Assembly (NCBI GenBank): GCA_944470555.2
Contig: OX104130.1
Span: 45,417,491 to 45,481,490, forward strand
Reading direction: 5' to 3'
Length of the DNA stretch: 64,000 bases
Source of the DNA: Heterobilharzia americana
Taxonomy: Eukaryota > Platyhelminthes > Trematoda > Strigeidida > Schistosomatidae
In this document: piece after piece, positions 59,070-64,000 of the stretch
Numbering within the stretch: the first letter of the stretch is position 1
Layout of the letters: each line of letters opens with the position of its first letter
Translations under genes and position numbers: made by a program
The notes under the pieces: model-generated
Seen by the model: the letters and a program-made list of their open reading frames with translations, nothing else
Database searches by the model: none
What the model was told of the DNA's origin: nothing

Positions 59070-60130
59070 GCATACCCACAGTTACTTCCGGCCAATGTTC
59101 ATGGAAAGCTGTTTGATGAAGACAACTGATGGTTACTTGCCTAGCAAAGTATTCCACACAGCACACACTCTCTGTGAGAAGAAGCCGAATCTTACTCTTG
59201 CCTTTCCCTTATGGAGGAGTATTTCACTGAGATTCCTGCATGACTGTCGATTTTGGACCGATAGTGCTGACCTGTTGGGTGGATCGAGTAGGTGGGTGAT
59301 CTTATGGTCTGTTGGGGGGGCTGCCCCATTTTCTTCGATAGCTTAATGTGAACAAGTTGACTTGCCTAAGGCATTGCACATAGGTTTTCCTGGTTCTTCT
59401 GACAGATAGTCTTATCGTCCTCCTCCGTACCTTCTCGAGTGTACCTGCATCTTCCATTTAGCATACGGTAGGCTGTCGTGCTGAAGAACTCTAGGTTTGG
59501 TTTGACATATGTTTCAAAAAACATATGGAATAATTCGAGAGTTAGTGTTCTAAGCTGGTCTCTCAGAAAGTGCATAATGGTGTCGCACTTGCCCCCATTC
59601 CCTCAGAGTTAGCGCTGGTATCAGTGGGTCATAGAAATGTTCAAAGTGTTACTGTTTTGCATCAATTTTGATGTGTAAAGATACATCACCTAGCATTTCT
59701 CCGGGTCAGAGATCACCTCACCTTTTGTCCTCCACATTTTGGCCTCGCTGGTTAGAGGAGGATAGACGAGATTTGAGCTGGGAGGTCATTGATAAATGGT
59801 AAAAACAGGGGTGCCCCAAGGATCTGTTCCTGAAAAACTCCCGTTCTTGTACTTTTCCAGACTGATCAGTTTCTATTTACCTTAGCAAATAATTCCCAGT
59901 CCCCTAAATATGCTCTAGAGCAATAAGTTGTTCAGTGACACCTGTTTTGCAAACATGACGTGGAGTGGTGGCCATCAATATCCTTGACCAAGTCCAAGAA
60001 GATAACGAGAACAGGTTGCTTGTTGTTCCATCTATTGGTCCAGTCATCCCCAGCAGTTTTGAAATTCGTGGCACATAGCCATCCGGTTCTGAACCCATAT
60101 AAGGTGGGATGAAAGATGTTGTTTACATTT
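59070..60130 (-). pseudogene. CR1/jockey-type LINE reverse transcriptase, decayed
   Basis: Read on the minus strand in shifting frames, the RT landmarks appear in order. YGFRTGWLCATNF (about 60098-60060) is the HGFR.G..C.TNL motif. FLDLVKD (about 59998-59975) is motif A with its Asp. TGVFQEQILGAPLFLPFINDLP (about 59830-59781) is GVPQGSILGP.LF..FINDLP. DPEKC and VMYLYTSK (about 59710) follow, then FFETYVKPNLEF (about 59528-59493). FGFFSQRVCAVWN (about 59190-59150) is the final RFF..RVV..WN block. This set is typical of CR1/jockey-group LINEs, known in schistosomes as SR1/Perere-type. It has many stops and is dead. Confidence 0.75.
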
Positions 60131-62920
60131 AGGTGGTCCCAAACAACATCTGCAGCTGGGTTTCCATTGCGCCGTCACGAAGTGGCTATTTTATGAGGAC
60201 CAGTTGAACTGGCTGCTGCAAGCATCTTTGTCTCAAAATGGATATTTTTGTTTTTCACACTTCATGTCTTTCCATTACCTTTGTTTTAATCGCAACAGCT
60301 CACTTCCTTGCCTCCGTAGTGGACTACCTTCGAACCTGTCATGTACATTACTTCACTGACGTCGCTATATTCTTGTAACTGCTTGTTCGCATATAATTAG
60401 AACTGCCTTTTTTCACACGAATGGAATTTCTGTTCTGTGAGGTCTCGTCACTGTGATGCTTTTACTGTATTCCATATTCTATCTATCATTGGTTGCTGCT
60501 ATCAGGCGTACTCTAACCAGGATTTTGAAGCTCCACATGTGTTTCGCGTGGCTTGCCTAACAGCACTAAATGCACTTTTCATGATGACATTATGACATCT
60601 GGCTGTAAACGACTGGATTCAGGATACAAAGTGCATAGACGTTAAACAGCACAGACCTGCAGTCTGCACGCATCATACCTGTACGTCCTAAAGGATCTTC
60701 CGGTCTCATGGCAGATTATTTCGGCGGCATTTCCTTGCTAATAAAAAAATCCGTCCTTTTACTTCAGGCCTAAAGTCATTCTGTTATCGAAAGGGTGCGT
60801 TTCACGTGGGTCCCACAGGTTCTGATGAAGCGCCATCGAGATAAGGACACCTGGCTGCAGACACAAGGGGAATAGTACTTCGTTTACCTTCGCGCCACCT
60901 CTCGTAAGATGGCCTCCAGCTCCAGGTCAAAATTTCAACCTATATGCCTCTTTAATTTTAAGCCACTCCCTTAAGTCTCTTGTAAGGCATGTAGTGATCA
61001 GCTTCACTACACCAGGTGCCTGCGTAATGGGTCACAGCATTTGGTCATGGGCATGCACTACACCAATCCCATATCCTGCTTGCATGTCTCTCCTGTCTGG
61101 TTTAACTCAGTCGTGAAGATGCAAACTTGACAACAGTATTTTATGATGCCAGTGTGATAGTCACAAAGTCTTTCACCGACAAAGCATGGTTTCCATCTCA
61201 GGTGATCCGGGGTACAAAGGGTGGGCGATTCGGTAAATCTTACACAGTCTGACATGTAAGGCGTTCGGACCAAATGTGCCACATAAAGCAACCCTCTGCT
61301 CTTGATAGAGTCGGTTTCAACTTCAGCAGCCTACTAATGCACGTTAATCTATTCAGTTTTTACCATGACGGATGATAGGCTAGGCATCGCGTGGCAATCT
61401 TTTCATCGGATATGTGGGAAAAGTCAGTTCATCATTGAATACGTCCACCGAGGAATGTTGCAACCCTCATCTCAGTTGGTAAACTCTACCCTTCTAGATA
61501 GAGATATATCGAGGTATCGAGATATATTCCAGCAGAATAAGTGTGCAGAAAATTTACGAGTTAGGCAAGTAGAAGTATTGCCTCTGCGTTAACAAAAAGC
61601 CAGGTTTGTGTCTCGACATTACGTGCATTTCCCGGAGAAAAATATGGCCTAAAGCCAGTACTTCCATTTTTGCCCAGGATAATGAAGAAAAGTTTGTGAG
61701 GGAATGCATACACAAGTTGTTCATTTGTTATACTTCATCGATGGTCCCAGAAATTTATAATTCATGTGTGTTAACACTATTTCACAACAAAGATTCACAA
61801 TCTTGATGAATATTACGACTGAGAACCAATATCTTCATTTTTCAGACTTCAGTGTTCAGAAGCAATAGACTTGTTTGAAGGCGTCAAGTGGACCTCTAGG
61901 ACATCTTGTCCACCGTTTTCACGGGTCGTGACAGCCTTGAGGTCGGTAGGTATTGAATTTTTCTGGTCACTTCAATAATGAACAAATCCTAGGTCCTGAT
62001 AACCATGAGGTGCAGGTTAGTAGCACTAAAATGAATCATCTCTGACCGCCTTCAATTTAAAGTGACAATTTATGGAGTGTTTTTGGGAAGAAAGAACTCC
62101 GATAGGATGCACTATCTAGCTAATCACGAACACGGATTATATGCGGGGTAGCAAAAGGTATCTAAAAGAGGTGTGCTTCCTAATATGAGGAAGCTGAATA
62201 TGGGTTGTCTTTTATATAAGGCTGCGATCCAGTCTAGTTCATTCTCTTTGGGCCAGTATTGGAAGTGGTAGCAAATGAGGCGCTGTCGACAAGTGAACTG
62301 CCATCGACAATCGACAGAGTACAGTGCATGCCAGATGGATCTCCCCAAGAAGAAACCGTCGCGAAAGGAGTGTTAATTGAACGACCCATCGGTATATGAG
62401 GAGCTAAGTATTCTGTAAACTAAATTACTAGCAGGAAAATGGTGGTCTCCAGTTGTGCTTTAGCTTATTGATCTGCCACTTAAATGACCGTCCCGACTGC
62501 AATTTAAGGATTTCGCGGAAATGCGGCCATGTTTCTCATTGACTCCAGGGGTTGATCGTAGGGACTTTGATCATGAATGTTAAGCTTTGGAGAGTGGGAA
62601 AAGTGAGATTTCCAATGCAGGTGAATAAGTGGATGTTATGCAATAAATTCCCTCATGAATGATCGACGGTAAATCAATGGGAGGCAACCTTTTCTAATCG
62701 GTTGGCATTCTAAACCACGAGCCTAATGTGCACATCTTTCAAGGTAAGAACATCTGGGGAGTATGCTCAATAAGCTTGCCTTATACATAAAAATTTGATT
62801 ATGAACTCTTATACGTGTAGTAGGAACCAATGAAGTGCTTTGAGGTTGCTTCGACTTGGTCTTGAAGATGTCTGAAAAATCACTCTGCAGGCGATAGTTA
62901 CTCTCAGTCGCCATGAGTCG
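60131..62920 (-). pseudogene. Possible endonuclease and linker of the CR1-type relic
   Basis: If the element extends normally upstream, its endonuclease should lie here. A weak FLILGSTPLLDT segment at about 62200-62160 (minus) could be a degraded LGDFN-type motif. The rest is too broken to follow. The frames at 61058-61291 and 62723-62914 have no independent support. Confidence 0.3.
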
Positions 62921-62988
62921 TGAGCCTTCATTTGCCTAATAAGTTCCTCAGAGGTTAACAGAACGCTCGTACTTGGTATCTACATTTC

Positions 62989-63978
62989 TCAGTTCAATGG
63001 TGAAACGGCAAGCATGGAATAAACTTGTTGACTGTCACATCGCACCAGGAGTGGAAAACTTTTTTCACGCGTTTTCCGAGGTTTAACACATCGATATAAA
63101 AAGTATGACATCTCGCCAGGTATAGAAAGCCCTTTTTTCATGTCTTCTGGTGAGATCTTACCTTGGAAATTCCAAACTCTGGCCTCTTGGTCGGTTAATT
63201 TACAGTTTATAACCTCAGAAAAAGTTTTTGATGGCATCTCCCACCCAATATGTGGTAATCGACATGGGATGGAGCCTTTTTAACAACTGTAAAAGTCATA
63301 CTGCGCCATTGAGACTGCTAAACTGGACACATCACCTGTTATAGCCAGCAAATTCGAGGGCCTTACATCAACTATGTGGACCCTAGGAGGCAGTTCATTG
63401 ACTAGTGATTGTAGGTTTTGCATCACATTCCCAGGTTGTTGGACAACCGATACCGATTTTGGGGATTTATGTTCAGCACTTAGCACAAAGTCCAGGAAAT
63501 CAGAAACAACAGTGGTTTGAACACCTATGGTTCCGCTGTTGCGCAACTCAACATGAAGCTGCCTTTAAGTGCATCTTTCGATTCTATTGTAGATATGACT
63601 ACAGCGTCTGCGGTGACATTATCATTATTGAGAATCATATTCATTTCATGACATGAGGCGAACAAGGCAATAGTCACATCATCAAGGTAGGGCTTTCAGC
63701 GGCAAAGCTTCTACAAATTCACACACACGGGCATTCGATATTTTATCGAAAGAAAGTGTAGCTGCTAAATTACAACCAACCGAAGAGGTTAAAACGGCGA
63801 AGTAATATTCATACAAAGGACCATTCATCGACGCTTTTGTCGGAACCATAGAATCTTGATATTGCTGAGCGACTGCTGGACTGTCTTGAATTGGACAAGA
63901 GCTGCGATCCCCTTGTTTAGTTGGGTGACTTCGGCTGACGGTCACAGGTTTGGACCCTACTTCACCCACGCAGGTCAC
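62989..63978 (-). pseudogene. Possible ORF1 region of the CR1-type LINE
   Basis: Three minus-strand frames follow one another in element order: 63682-63978, 63280-63546 and 62989-63237. They have ordinary protein composition. The last includes SFPLLVRCDSQQVYSML, which resembles the R-P-L-x-V block in the nucleic-acid-binding ORF1 proteins of some LINEs. The position upstream of a minus-strand RT relic fits. The window edge cuts the 5' side. Alternatively these are host exons. Assignment is tentative. Confidence 0.3.
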
Positions 63979-64000
63979 ACTGAGCAGGTAGTAGAGTCGT

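Noticed and set aside
59809..59865. Plus-strand reading GVPQGSVPEKLPFL, resembling an RT motif
   Set aside because: The complementary strand of the same bases gives the better and longer match ending in FINDLP, and all neighbouring RT motifs are on the minus strand. The plus-strand reading is a coincidence of a near-palindromic stretch.
1..64000. Prokaryotic features such as operons, CRISPR arrays or Shine-Dalgarno sites
   Set aside because: Base composition, LINEs, PLEs, SINEs, microsatellites and splice-like signals all indicate a eukaryotic genome. No direct-repeat and spacer array was seen.

Overview
This 64 kb window looks like eukaryotic, A+T-rich, repeat-laden DNA from a flatworm, most likely a blood fluke (Schistosoma or a close relative). 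That is an inference from the combination of mobile elements present: two RTE-like LINE families, a CR1/jockey-type LINE, Penelope-like elements, many tRNA-derived SINE-like repeats and a solo LTR. Almost all of the many short ORFs are chance. No complete host gene, rRNA, confident tRNA gene, bacterial operon or CRISPR array is visible.

Layout. 1-7.3 kb: unassigned DNA with SINE-like tRNA fragments and one weak exon candidate at 3227. 7.3-9.7 kb: an (AT)n microsatellite abutting an old, 5'-truncated RTE-like copy (family B, plus strand). 12.0 kb: an isolated fragment of the 5' end of family B. 16.56-16.92 kb: an older reverse-transcriptase relic. 17.5 kb: a TCTG/TC microsatellite. 18.7 kb: a candidate host terminal exon. 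20.3-20.9 kb: a 5'-truncated family B copy (minus strand) with a perfect 11-bp target-site duplication. 21.2-21.7 kb: the endonuclease end of a Penelope-like element. 27.0-28.1 kb: two phase-compatible minus-strand exons ending a basic AT-hook protein. 30.5 and 31.0 kb: two more candidate terminal exons. 32.4-33.5 kb: a decayed Penelope-like RT. 38.1-38.45 kb: a fold-back repeat. 43.3 kb: a 49-bp family A insertion with an 11-bp duplication. 44.8-48.6 kb: a near-complete but dead family B element with a 10-bp duplication. 51.0 kb: a SINE-type palindrome.

The centrepiece is 53150-56403: a family A RTE element on the minus strand with one uninterrupted 1045-residue endonuclease-reverse transcriptase ORF, all catalytic motifs intact, a (TAA)n tail and a perfect 13-bp target-site duplication. 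It appears recent and possibly competent. It is followed by a 367-bp solo LTR (56490-56856) with a 5-bp duplication, then two candidate host exons (56929-57348, minus), and then a decayed CR1/jockey-type LINE on the minus strand, clear from 59.1 to 60.1 kb and possibly extending to about 63.9 kb.

The elements illustrate the whole LINE life cycle: an intact master copy, a full-length dead copy, 5'-truncated copies and one minimal 3'-end insertion. The two RTE families keep different tail repeats (TAA and TGA). Host-gene calls rest only on splice-site and reading-frame logic and need transcript data.
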